From Candidatus Sulfotelmatobacter sp. (GTDB lineage: Bacteria > Acidobacteriota > Terriglobia > Terriglobales > Acidobacteriaceae): a DNA stretch of 10,164 nt. A model generated the notes under the pieces. It had not been told where the DNA came from. It saw only the letters and a list, made by a program, of their open reading frames with translations, and did not search any database. Positions 1 through 6,463 of this stretch are shown here, in pieces; positions within the stretch are counted from its first letter, which is position 1, and each line of letters starts with the position of its first letter. The translations under genes and the position numbers were made by a program. The stretch lies in contig JASICF010000200.1 of the NCBI GenBank assembly GCA_030044775.1, positions 1 to 10,164 of the forward strand. Reading direction: 5' to 3'.

Positions 1-729
1 TTCGCCACGATCGGCATTCGTATTCACGAAGGCTACGGCCTGACCGAGACTTCTCCGGTGATCGCAGTGAACACGCCCGTTCATCACCGCATCGGCACGG
101 TCGGAAGGGTTTTGCCGAACATTGAAGCACGCATCGCCGAGGATGGCGAAATTCTGGTTCGCGGACCCTCGGTGTTCAAGGGATATTGGAATCGGCCGGA
201 AGAAACCGAAAGTGCCTTCGATCAGGGGTGGTTCAGGACTGGCGATGTCGGTCACATTGACGCCGATGGATTCCTGTCGGTGACGGATCGCAAGAAAGAA
301 CTGATCAAGACTTCAGGCGGAAAGTTCATCGCTCCACAGCCGATCGAAAATTCTCTGAAGCTGGACCCGCTAGTGGCAACTGCGGTTGTGGTGGGCGACA
401 AACGAAAATTCGCCTGCGCCTTGATCTCGCCCAACTTTGCCGAGCTCGAAGACTGGGCGCGAGGCAAGGGGATCGCGTTTTGTTCCCGCTCAGAGCTGGT
501 CGCAAATGCTCAGGTTCAAAGCTTGTACGAAGAAATCGTCGACGCCGCCAACCAGAAGCTTGCCCGCTTTGAGAAGTTAAAGCGCGTCATCATCGTCGCC
601 GACGAGTTCAACGTCGAGAACGGCTCCCTCACCCCCACCATGAAGCTGCGCCGCCGCGTGGTAGAAGACCGTTATCGCCGCCGGATCGACGAAGTTTACG
701 CGCAGGCCGAAACCAACACACTTTCTTAG
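1..729 (+). CDS. Long-chain acyl-CoA synthetase (AMP-forming), 3' part
   Basis: The C-terminal 242 residues of an ANL-superfamily acyl-CoA ligase; the gene enters from the left edge in frame 1, so no start is visible. These enzymes activate a fatty acid with ATP to acyl-AMP and then form acyl-CoA at the cytoplasmic membrane. Seen directly: the GYGLTET adenylate motif (visible residues 11-17), GEILVRGPSVFKGYW, the ribose-binding Asp of GWFRTGDVG (about residue 82), the hinge region DRKKELIKTSGGK (96-108), and the C-terminal lid ending in LTPTMKLRRR, whose Lys (about 215) is the expected adenylation lysine. The KKELIKTSGGK hinge and long C-terminal insert fit the long-chain (FAA1/FadD15-like) branch better than acetyl-CoA synthetase. 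Chain-length specificity cannot be read from this part. No terminator is evident downstream; thiG starts 171 bases later on the same strand. Confidence 0.93.
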   Translation, partial: FATIGIRIHEGYGLTETSPVIAVNTPVHHRIGTVGRVLPNIEARIAEDGEILVRGPSVFKGYWNRPEETESAFDQGWFRTGDVGHIDADGFLSVTDRKKELIKTSGGKFIAPQPIENSLKLDPLVATAVVVGDKRKFACALISPNFAELEDWARGKGIAFCSRSELVANAQVQSLYEEIVDAANQKLARFEKLKRVIIVADEFNVENGSLTPTMKLRRRVVEDRYRRRIDEVYAQAETNTLS

Positions 730-888
730 CCGGTCGGAAGCATCACTCCCGCGCCGATTTCGTATTTTGCGACCAGCTTTGCTGAGGCGGGCAAATCAGC
801 CAGTACATGACTGTGGGGAGGAACTTCACGGTAGAACTCGAGCAACAACGAAAATTAAGCCCCTGTTTCGCTGCGCCTTTCTTGTCGT

Positions 889-894
889 TACAAT
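889..894 (+). promoter_or_regulatory. Candidate -10 box of a leaderless thiG transcript
   Basis: TACAAT (5 of 6 to TATAAT), within GTTACAAT, ends six bases before the thiG ATG. A start site about seven bases downstream would fall on the A of the ATG. No convincing -35 box lies 16-18 bases upstream. The same GTTACAAT octamer precedes the DUF1015 gene. The promoter call is inference from position and consensus. Confidence 0.45.
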
Positions 895-900
895 GAGAGC

Positions 901-1674
901 ATGACAGATCCACTTCACATTGCGGGCCACTCTTTTCGTTCTCGGTTAATCGTCGGCACGGGAAAATACAAATCTTTTCAGGAGACCGCACGGGCACTCG
1001 AAGCCAGTGGAGCCGAAATGGTCACTGTCGCTGTCAGGCGCGTGAATCTCGACCGCAGCAAGGAATCGCTGCTCGATTACATCGACCCCAAGAAATATTT
1101 TCTGCTACCCAACACCGCTGGATGCTATACGGCCGATGAAGCGATTCGCGCTGCACGGCTCGGCCGCGAAGTTGGGCTTTCCGACTGGGTGAAACTCGAA
1201 GTGATCGGCGACCAAGCGACGCTTTATCCGGATGTACAAGCCACGCTCGAAGCCACGCGCGTGCTGGTCAGCGAGGGATTCACGGTGCTGCCTTATACTT
1301 CGGACGACATCGTTTTCGCCAAGCGCTTAATCGATGCGGGAGCGGCCGCAGTGATGCCCCTCGGAGCACCCATCGGCAGCGGCATGGGCATTCAGAATCA
1401 GGCGCACATCCGGATTCTTCGCGAGATGATTTCCGGCGTGCCCTTGATCGTCGACGCTGGCGTTGGCACCTCGTCAGATGCGGCGATCGCGATGGAACTC
1501 GGCGCCGATGCGGTTTTGATGAACACCGGGATTGCCAACGCGCAGGATCCGGTGCTGATGGCGGAAGCTATGCAACACGGCGTAATCGCCGGTCGGCAGG
1601 CCTACCTTGCCGGTCGCATGCCGAAGAAACTCTACGCGACCGCAAGTTCGCCGCTGGAAGGCGTAGTGCGCTGA
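901..1674 (+). CDS. thiG: Thiazole synthase ThiG
   Basis: ThiG builds the thiazole phosphate ring of thiamine from 1-deoxy-D-xylulose 5-phosphate, dehydroglycine and sulfur carried as ThiS thiocarboxylate; it is a cytoplasmic (beta/alpha)8-barrel. The 257-residue product has the normal full length. Family hallmarks visible: LIVGTGKY near the N-terminus (17-23), VTVAVRR (41-47), Lys98 in WVKLEVIGD (expected Schiff-base lysine with DXP), PLGAPIGSGMGI (153-164) and the phosphate-binding DAGVGTSSDAA (185-195). The ATG at 901 gives the family N-terminus. There is no Shine-Dalgarno at a useful distance, and a TACAAT box ends six bases upstream, suggesting a leaderless mRNA. Unusually for a thiamine gene, no thiS, thiF, thiE or thiH partner is in the window and I see no TPP riboswitch in 730-900. 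A hairpin downstream (1701-1722) may stop its transcript weakly. Confidence 0.97.
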   Translation: MTDPLHIAGHSFRSRLIVGTGKYKSFQETARALEASGAEMVTVAVRRVNLDRSKESLLDYIDPKKYFLLPNTAGCYTADEAIRAARLGREVGLSDWVKLEVIGDQATLYPDVQATLEATRVLVSEGFTVLPYTSDDIVFAKRLIDAGAAAVMPLGAPIGSGMGIQNQAHIRILREMISGVPLIVDAGVGTSSDAAIAMELGADAVLMNTGIANAQDPVLMAEAMQHGVIAGRQAYLAGRMPKKLYATASSPLEGVVR

Positions 1675-1696
1675 GTGGTTCCCGATTCGTTGCTCG

Positions 1697-1722
1697 AAAA
1701 AAGGGCGGCCGCAGCCGCCCTT
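1697..1722 (-). terminator. Intrinsic terminator of the small secreted protein gene
   Basis: A perfect 9-bp stem (AAGGGCGGC at 1701-1709 with GCCGCCCTT at 1714-1722) around a 4-base loop. Read on the minus strand it is followed by six Ts (As at 1697-1702 on the plus strand, two shared with the stem), which is a classic Rho-independent terminator for the gene ending at 1740. On the plus strand only TTCGCAATT follows, so any termination of thiG (ending at 1674) would be weaker. Confidence 0.85.
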
Positions 1723-1739
1723 CGCAATTCGGAAATTCC

Positions 1740-2069
1740 TCAGATCATCTTGACGTTGTCTACGTGGATCGAGTCCCCGTTTATCGTGCCGGTCACGGCG
1801 ACGTGATGCCCGGCGTGCTCTTTCAGCGCATCCGGATTATCCACCATCAACACTTTCTGGTCGCCATCCGTGACGATGACCATCTTCGCACCCTTCGCCA
1901 GACACTTCTGTGTGCATGCTTCGGCCTTGGCGTTGGCACCCTTCGCGCCGCATTGGCTGTCCGTCACCCATCCGTTAACCGTGGCGCTCTTGCCCATATC
2001 GTCAAATGCCGCTGCCGACAGGGCGAGCACAAAAAAGATTGCAATAAACAGCGCTGAAACTTTTCTCAT
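1740..2069 (-). CDS. Small exported cysteine-containing protein (DUF5818-like)
   Basis: A 109-residue protein with a clear signal peptide: MRKV then a hydrophobic stretch (about 5-20) ending in ALSAAA, with predicted cleavage near residues 20-21, so the mature protein is about 88 residues and periplasmic or secreted. It has three cysteines: C40 in GWVTDSQCG, and C52 and C56 in CTQKC. The C-terminal half (KMVIVTDGD, HVAVTGTINGD, SIHVDNVKMI) reads as short beta strands, compatible with a small OB-like barrel. I associate this layout with acidobacterial DUF5818-type proteins from memory; no function is known to me. The ATG at 2069 has an excellent Shine-Dalgarno (AAAGGAGA at 2079-2086, nine bases away). 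It is monocistronic, with a candidate extended -10 promoter upstream and a strong terminator downstream. Confidence 0.85.
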   Translation of the reverse strand: MRKVSALFIAIFFVLALSAAAFDDMGKSATVNGWVTDSQCGAKGANAKAEACTQKCLAKGAKMVIVTDGDQKVLMVDNPDALKEHAGHHVAVTGTINGDSIHVDNVKMI

Positions 2070-2176
2070 GGCCGGATTTCTCCTTTACGTATTTGCGAGC
2101 GGCCCACGCCGCAGGCCTTCTGGAAATTTCAATCGCCTGACGGTCGCAACTCAAACCCAAACGATCGATCGCCCGA

Positions 2177-2185
2177 AATATACCA
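2177..2185 (-). promoter_or_regulatory. Candidate extended -10 promoter for the small secreted protein
   Basis: On the minus strand the sequence reads TGGTATATT: a TG-n extension followed by TATATT (5 of 6 to consensus). No good -35 lies at 17 bases; an ATGACA sits 20 bases upstream. This would give a 5' leader of about 100 bases. A perfect 10-bp palindrome CGATCGATCG (2162-2171) overlaps the predicted start site and could be an operator, but short palindromes of this kind are common. Confidence 0.35.
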
Positions 2186-2269
2186 CAGCGCAAGTTTTCT
2201 GATGTCATGCGAACCTGGCTGCGAAATGAAAACTGCACTGCGCCATCCGTAATGGAACAGAATTCCAAT

Positions 2270-2686
2270 TTACTTCTTAGCGGAATGGTTCGCGGGAGGA
2301 TTCGGAGGGGGAGGAGGGACGTAGACGAACTCTCCGGGGCGCACATAACGCAACTGCTCGCGCGCTTCTCTTTCGATTGCTTTCTGATCTGTTTTCAGCG
2401 ATTCAATCTGCTGCCGATATTCATCGTTCTCTTTCTGTTCCTGCGCGATCTGCTTCTGCAGCGACTGAAACTCGGCGCGCTTTTGCTTGTAAACCACCAT
2501 ACCGTTTGCCCCGAACATCACGTGGACAAACAAAATGGCTGCCAGGAGCAGAACCGCGATGGTTGCGATGCGTCGATGCAAGCGATAAATTCGTGTCAAT
2601 AGCGGGCGAAACTTCTCGATTTTCCCAATCCAAGGAGTAATCCAGGAAACGGCAAGGGCCTCGGCCTGAGGCGCCTTCTCAGCCAT
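2270..2686 (-). CDS. FtsB/DivIC-type septum formation initiator protein
   Basis: A single-pass membrane cell-division protein of the FtsB/DivIC family, which bridges FtsL and FtsQ/DivIB at the septum. From the chosen start the product is 138 residues: a basic cytoplasmic N-terminus, one membrane helix (about 40-58), a Gln/Glu/Lys-rich coiled coil (about 65-108) and the family's closing signature REQLRYVRPGEFVY (109-122). It ends in an unusual proline run (VPPPPPNPP) and a lysine tail. The reading frame stays open to 2932. An in-frame ATG at 2755 would add MDFRLRNVRRIRRF and further residues; I prefer 2686 because AAGAAGGG lies 9 bases before it, whereas nothing similar precedes 2755. If the small ORF at 2740-2901 is real, the start at 2755 would overlap it by 16 bases, which would favour translational coupling and the longer form. 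No terminator is clear at the 3' end. Confidence 0.85.
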   Translation of the reverse strand: MAEKAPQAEALAVSWITPWIGKIEKFRPLLTRIYRLHRRIATIAVLLLAAILFVHVMFGANGMVVYKQKRAEFQSLQKQIAQEQKENDEYRQQIESLKTDQKAIEREAREQLRYVRPGEFVYVPPPPPNPPANHSAKK

Positions 2687-2739
2687 CACGCGTAGCCCTT
2701 CTTCCGGGCTGGGAAACCGCCGAATCCTGCGAACATTTC

Positions 2740-2901
2740 TCAAGCGAAAATCCATGGCTTTGCTGCCGCACTCAATTTCTCGAAGCCTAGCTCGCCTCGT
2801 GCCCCGGAGTACACTCGGACCACGGGCTCGGTGGCGGAAATCTGGTAGCACACCCCGCCGCCCTCGAAAATCTTTAATCCGTCGGTGCGAATAACATGCA
2901 C
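2740..2901 (-). CDS. Possible small protein upstream of the FtsB-type gene
   Basis: A 53-codon frame from a GTG at 2901 (alternative TTG at 2916), ending in TGA just inside the longer possible FtsB reading frame. The translation contains DGLKIFEGGGVCYQIS and PVVRVYSGARGELGFEKL. A hand count over the central 43 codons gives roughly 70% G+C at third positions against about half at second positions, the pattern expected of coding DNA here. Against it: no ribosome binding site, no ATG, and competing short frames in the same interval (a plus-strand frame at 2896-3018 and a minus-strand frame stopping at 2874). I do not recognise the product. Confidence 0.35.
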   Translation of the reverse strand: MHVIRTDGLKIFEGGGVCYQISATEPVVRVYSGARGELGFEKLSAAAKPWIFA

Positions 2902-3074
2902 CTGTTGTGTCCACAAAATTCGTGCGGATCAAAGCGCAACTTTTCAGTGAACTTTGCTTTCACCTTGGGCGTCAAGCGGAAGTTCTGGCGCAAAGGAGAG
3001 CAGGAACCAACCTGGTAATATAGCGCCGTCAGTTGCTTGCCGCTATTAGCATCGAAGGCGAAGGCTGATTTCAT
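2756..3074. other. Divergent intergenic region between FtsB-type gene and cutA
   Basis: This 319-base stretch has no certain gene. Its left half is covered by the possible small ORF listed separately. The right half has only overlapping weak frames on both strands. A possible extended -10 for cutA, TGGTAATAT, lies at 3013-3021 on the plus strand (TAATAT matches consensus at the three most conserved positions), without a matching -35. I see no repeat or terminator hairpin here. Confidence 0.4.
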
Positions 3075-3401
3075 ATGACCGACAAACGAATCGTACTGAC
3101 CACCACCGGTTCGGAAGAAGAAGCCCGCAAAATCGCACGGCATCTGGTTGAACGGCGACTTGCCGCCTGCGTGAACATTGTTCCACGAATCACATCGATT
3201 TACCGGTGGAAGGACAAAGTAGAGGAAGCCGGCGAGTGGCTTTTGATCGTCAAGACGACGGGCTCGGCGTTCAACGAGGTGCGAACTGTGATAACGGATT
3301 TACATTCCTATGATCTGCCGGAGTGCATTTGCCTGAACGTAGAAGACGGATCGGCGAATTACCTGCAATGGCTTGGAGAGTCGATCTCGCTTGCCGAGTA
3401 G
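3075..3401 (+). CDS. cutA: CutA1-type divalent cation tolerance protein
   Basis: A 108-residue protein of the CutA1 family, small very stable homotrimers with a ferredoxin-like fold related to PII signalling proteins; the historic link is to copper tolerance in E. coli, and the true role is unsettled. Visible hallmarks: an early TTTGSEEEARKIA strand-helix start, ACVNIVP (31-37), SIYRWKDKVEEAGE (41-54), LLIVKTT and HSYDLPE (77-83, normally H-P-Y-E/D-x-P-E), then YLQWL near the end (96-100). Length is normal for the family. There is no signal peptide, so it is cytoplasmic. GAAGG at 3060-3064, ten bases before the ATG, is a plausible ribosome binding site. It is monocistronic: divergent from the FtsB-type gene and convergent with the methyltransferase gene, whose stop lies nine bases beyond. 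Confidence 0.95.
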   Translation: MTDKRIVLTTTGSEEEARKIARHLVERRLAACVNIVPRITSIYRWKDKVEEAGEWLLIVKTTGSAFNEVRTVITDLHSYDLPECICLNVEDGSANYLQWLGESISLAE

Positions 3402-3410
3402 GACGAAAAT

Positions 3411-4226
3411 TCATCCCGCGACAGCGCTCAGGTTCAAGCGCCAGTAATCAAGAAAAAAAGGAGGGGTATCATCGGCAGCCTGCTCTACAAGCTTGTCGAT
3501 GAAAGCGGTGCGCAGATCTTCTGCCGGAAGAAGCGCCAGGTGCCTCCGAAGGATGATGTTGGAAATGAATTCCCTGTACTCCCGAGCATTGTCGAGCACG
3601 GTCGGCGCGGCTTCAACTGAGGTTGACACATTTACGAAACCTGCGCGACCAAGAGTTTCCGCTCCCTCTTCAGCGGTCTGAAATAACCACGGCTCGCAAA
3701 ATCCAGAAAAGAATGCGCGGAACTTCCGGACATTCATCAGAGCGCCGACTCGCTCGCGCAGAAGCGCGAGATTCGGTCCTCCACCGCACTGTGCTTCAAG
3801 CCATCCACCGGGACGCAGCAAACTATGCAGATTTGTGAACAGGAGATTGTGATCGAGCACCCAATGAAACGCAGCCGTGCTTACGATGCCGTCAAATACG
3901 CAGCCGAAAGGCAAGTCCAGGAGATCGCAGGCGACCAGCGACACGCGGCTGTTGAGCTGCGGCCGCAAGTGTTCCTGAGCTTTGCGCAGCATGTCCTGTG
4001 AAAGATCAATGCCAACGATGCGGCCACTCGGCAACGCAGCGAGCAGCTCACCGGTGAGACGTCCGGTGCCGCAGCCAGCATCCAGTACGGTTTCGTGACC
4101 GCGGAGATGCAGGCGGGCGAGCACTTTCTTGCCCCAACTGACTTGTGGCGCTGACAATTTGTGATAGGCGTGAGCATTCCACTCGCGGGAAGAGGCTGCT
4201 GGTTTGGTTGTTCGCGTGTCAGCCAA
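3411..4226 (-). CDS. Class I SAM-dependent methyltransferase, trans-aconitate-methyltransferase-like
   Basis: A 271-residue cytoplasmic methyltransferase with a Rossmann-type SAM domain. Visible: motif I VLDAGCGTGRLT (47-58), the ribose-binding acidic end of strand 2 in GIDLS (72-76), motif II-like CDLLDLPF (100-107), STAAFHWV (116-123) and LLRPGGWL (136-143). The AFHWV segment resembles trans-aconitate 2-methyltransferase (Tam) and related small-molecule enzymes; the substrate cannot be assigned. The C-terminal third is helical and not distinctive. The start is uncertain: the frame is bounded upstream by a stop at 4266-4268 and has no ATG before residue 79, which is past motif I, so the likely start is the TTG at 4226, with no clear ribosome binding site. 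It lies 79 bases downstream of the transsulfuration gene on the same strand, so it may be the last gene of that operon, acting on SAM/homocysteine turnover (inference). Confidence 0.85.
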   Translation of the reverse strand: MADTRTTKPAASSREWNAHAYHKLSAPQVSWGKKVLARLHLRGHETVLDAGCGTGRLTGELLAALPSGRIVGIDLSQDMLRKAQEHLRPQLNSRVSLVACDLLDLPFGCVFDGIVSTAAFHWVLDHNLLFTNLHSLLRPGGWLEAQCGGGPNLALLRERVGALMNVRKFRAFFSGFCEPWLFQTAEEGAETLGRAGFVNVSTSVEAAPTVLDNAREYREFISNIILRRHLALLPAEDLRTAFIDKLVEQAADDTPPFFLDYWRLNLSAVAG

Positions 4227-4305
4227 AGGAAGAATATCCGAGAGGATGAACGAAGTGCCGGTTATTCACAAAGGACCGAAGGTTCTGATTGGTCTTGGCG
4301 GACTT

Positions 4306-5463
4306 CTAGAGCGCCGCCAGGCCTTGCTCCAGGTCCTCGAGAATATCCTGCACGTCTTCAATTCCCACCGAAATACGCACCATGCCATCGGTAATGCCGA
4401 TTGCCTTTCGCCCCTTTTCACCAAGAGCCGCGTGGGTCATGGTCGCGGGATGGGAAATCAGCGTCTCGACCCCTCCCAGCGATTCGCCCAAGGAGCAGAC
4501 CCGCAGTTTCTTAAGCATTTTGTTCGCATTCTTTAGAGATCCGGTCTCGAACGTGATCATGGAGCCGAATCCTCGCATCTGCCGCTTGGCCAGTTGATGC
4601 TGCGGATGGTCGATAAGCCCAGGATAAAAAACTGTTTCTACCTTGCGATGGTTCGCGAGAAACTCAGCGACGGTGCGCCCGTTGCGGTCATGAATGTCCA
4701 TTCGCGCGGCCAGCGTCTTCACGCCGCGCAAGAGAAGCCAGCATTCGAATGGAGAGAGTATGGCACCGGCTGCTTTCTGCAGAAAAGCCAGTTGCTCGGC
4801 CTGATCCGCCCGCGTGCAAATCACTACGCCACCGAGCCCGTCGCTGTGTCCATTCAGGAATTTTGTGGTGGAGTGCAGAACCATGTCAGCGCCCAGAGCC
4901 AGCGGCTGCTGAAAGTACGGCGACATGAACGTGTTGTCCACTACGAGCTCGACCTTTTTCCGATGGCAAATCTTACTGATTACCGCCAAGTCGCTCAGGC
5001 GCATGAGCGGGTTCGTCGGCGTTTCCACATACACCATCCGCGTGTTTTTTCGAATGGCGCGCTCAATGTTCCCGGCATCGGACGTATCGATATAGGAAAA
5101 TTCAAGCCCGTAGCGGCTCAACACCTGATTGAACAGACGCGGCGTGCCGCCATAAAGATCGTTGCCGCACACGATGTGATCACCCGACTGCAGCAGGCAA
5201 GCGACCGCATTGATGGCAGCCATGCCACTCGCGAAAACCCGTGCCGCAACTCCCCCCTCCAGCGAGGCAAGATTTTCCTCCAGCCGCGTCCGGGTTGGAT
5301 TGGAGACACGCGAATATTCGTATCCCTTGTTCTCTCCAATTCCCTGCTGAACGTACGTCGAACTCAAATAGATGGGAACATTGACCGCGCCGGTCAAGGG
5401 ATCGGGCTCTTGTCCGTCATGAATCGCGCGGGTCGCGAAGCCATGTTTTCGATTGGTTGTCAT
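4306..5463 (-). CDS. Cystathionine gamma-lyase / gamma-synthase family PLP enzyme
   Basis: A 385-residue fold-type I PLP enzyme of the Cys/Met metabolism family, normal in length. Visible: Tyr50 and Arg52 of the YSR motif (contacts PLP phosphate in the partner subunit), Tyr104 in DLYGGT (stacks on PLP), Asp176 in VVDNTF, the Schiff-base Lys201 in HSTTKFLNGHSD, SLGGVETLISHPA (328-340) and the carboxylate-binding Arg363 in MVRISVG. Family members include MetB (cystathionine gamma-synthase), MccB/CTH (gamma-lyase), MetC and MetZ, which sequence by eye does not separate cleanly. The gene follows a CBS-like gene by 41 bases on the same strand, a pairing typical of reverse transsulfuration, so gamma-lyase (cystathionine to cysteine, 2-oxobutyrate and ammonia) is the favoured role. 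The ATG at 5463 fits the family N-terminus; GGAG lies 16 bases upstream, too far to be an ideal ribosome binding site. Confidence 0.92.
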   Translation of the reverse strand: MTTNRKHGFATRAIHDGQEPDPLTGAVNVPIYLSSTYVQQGIGENKGYEYSRVSNPTRTRLEENLASLEGGVAARVFASGMAAINAVACLLQSGDHIVCGNDLYGGTPRLFNQVLSRYGLEFSYIDTSDAGNIERAIRKNTRMVYVETPTNPLMRLSDLAVISKICHRKKVELVVDNTFMSPYFQQPLALGADMVLHSTTKFLNGHSDGLGGVVICTRADQAEQLAFLQKAAGAILSPFECWLLLRGVKTLAARMDIHDRNGRTVAEFLANHRKVETVFYPGLIDHPQHQLAKRQMRGFGSMITFETGSLKNANKMLKKLRVCSLGESLGGVETLISHPATMTHAALGEKGRKAIGITDGMVRISVGIEDVQDILEDLEQGLAAL

Positions 5464-5504
5464 GATTGCGATTTATCGGCTCCGAGCGGGGGGATAGTCC
5501 GAAC

Positions 5505-6458
5505 TTAAACCCCGCCTTCGAAGATCTTTTTCGAAAGATATCGCTCTGCCGAGTCCGGAATAATAGTCGCCACGCGTTTACCTGCGCCTAGCCGGCGTGC
5601 GGTCTGCAGAGCCGCAAAGACGGCAGCTCCTCCGCTCGATCCCGCCAGCACACCTTCCTGGGCAGCAAGGCGTTTCACCGTCTCGAACGCATCTTCGTCT
5701 TTTACCGCGATTACCTCGTCGCACACGGAACGGTCGAAGGTCAACGGAACAAAACTGGCGCCGATCCCTTCCACTTTGTGCGGTCCCGGTTCGCCACCAC
5801 CCAGCACCGATCCCTGCGTCTCGACCGCAATCGCGAGCACTCCGGGCGCATGTTGTTTCATGTATCGCGCGACCCCGGTAAAGGTTCCGCATGTACCGCA
5901 GCCGACCACAACAGCATCGACCTTGCTCTGCATCTGTTCGAAGATTTCCGCGGCTGTGGTTTCGTAATGATAGTCGGGGTTAGCCATGTTTTCGAATTGT
6001 CCCGCCATGAACGCGCTCTTGTCGTGTGCCACCAACTCTTTGGCGCGGCGGATGGCTCCCGACATTCCCTCCGCATCCGGGGTACGCTCGACCTGCGCCC
6101 CGAGCGCGCGCATGACGATCACTTTTTCCTGGGAAAAATTTTCCGGGACAAACAATTTGACCTTGTATCCCCGATTCACTCCAATCAAAGCCAATCCGAT
6201 TCCTGTGTTTCCCGCGGTAGCTTCAACGATGGTTCCACCGGGAGCGAGCTTCCCTTCCCGTTCAGCGCGCCGGATGATTCCAATAGCGGCTCGATCTTTC
6301 ACGCTGCCGCCAGGGTTCAGATATTCAAGTTTGGCGAAGATGTCCGCCGAACCGGCTGGAACCACGCGCTTAAGATGCAGCATGGGAGTCAGGCCGACAA
6401 GATCGGTGATGTCGTCGGCAACAACGAGGTTAGGAATTTCAGAGCTTTTCAAGTGCAC
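5505..6458 (-). CDS. Cystathionine beta-synthase / cysteine synthase family PLP enzyme
   Basis: A fold-type II PLP enzyme that condenses serine or O-acetylserine with homocysteine (CBS/MccA) or sulfide (CysK). Visible, numbered from the earlier TTG at 6476: ITDLVGLTPML (23-33), the Schiff-base Lys60 in NPGGSVKDR, EATAGNTG (85-92), the phosphate loop GCGTCGTFTG (192-201), VEGIGASF (235-242) and AGSSGGAA (278-285). TAGNTG rather than TSGNTG is, from memory, typical of MccA/CBS-like enzymes, and with the adjacent gamma-lyase-type gene it favours cystathionine formation. No C-terminal CBS regulatory domain follows. The phosphate loop, usually GxGTGGT, here carries two cysteines as CGTC. The start is uncertain: no in-frame ATG precedes the conserved core. 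I chose the GTG at 6458 (317 residues) because a -35/-10-like pair ends just before it; the TTG at 6476 (323 residues) is the alternative. Confidence 0.92.
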   Translation of the reverse strand: MHLKSSEIPNLVVADDITDLVGLTPMLHLKRVVPAGSADIFAKLEYLNPGGSVKDRAAIGIIRRAEREGKLAPGGTIVEATAGNTGIGLALIGVNRGYKVKLFVPENFSQEKVIVMRALGAQVERTPDAEGMSGAIRRAKELVAHDKSAFMAGQFENMANPDYHYETTAAEIFEQMQSKVDAVVVGCGTCGTFTGVARYMKQHAPGVLAIAVETQGSVLGGGEPGPHKVEGIGASFVPLTFDRSVCDEVIAVKDEDAFETVKRLAAQEGVLAGSSGGAAVFAALQTARRLGAGKRVATIIPDSAERYLSKKIFEGGV

Positions 6459-6463
6459 GTTAC

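Noticed and set aside
726..848. Minus-strand 40-codon frame downstream of the acyl-CoA synthetase gene, protein-like and ending in GAGVMLPTG
   Set aside because: TTG start only, no ribosome binding site, preceded directly by a stop, and no recognisable family; could be a gene remnant but support is too thin.
2896..3018. Plus-strand 40-codon frame with an ATG (MHLLCPQNSCG...) before cutA
   Set aside because: No ribosome binding site and it conflicts with other short frames in the same interval; nothing distinguishes it as coding.
2874..3074. Minus-strand frame opening back to back with cutA
   Set aside because: No ribosome binding site or recognisable motif, and it overlaps the better-supported small frame at 2740-2901.
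4594..5508. Long plus-strand open frame of 304 codons
   Set aside because: Lies antisense to the gamma-lyase-type gene, whose catalytic motifs are intact; the translation has no family features.
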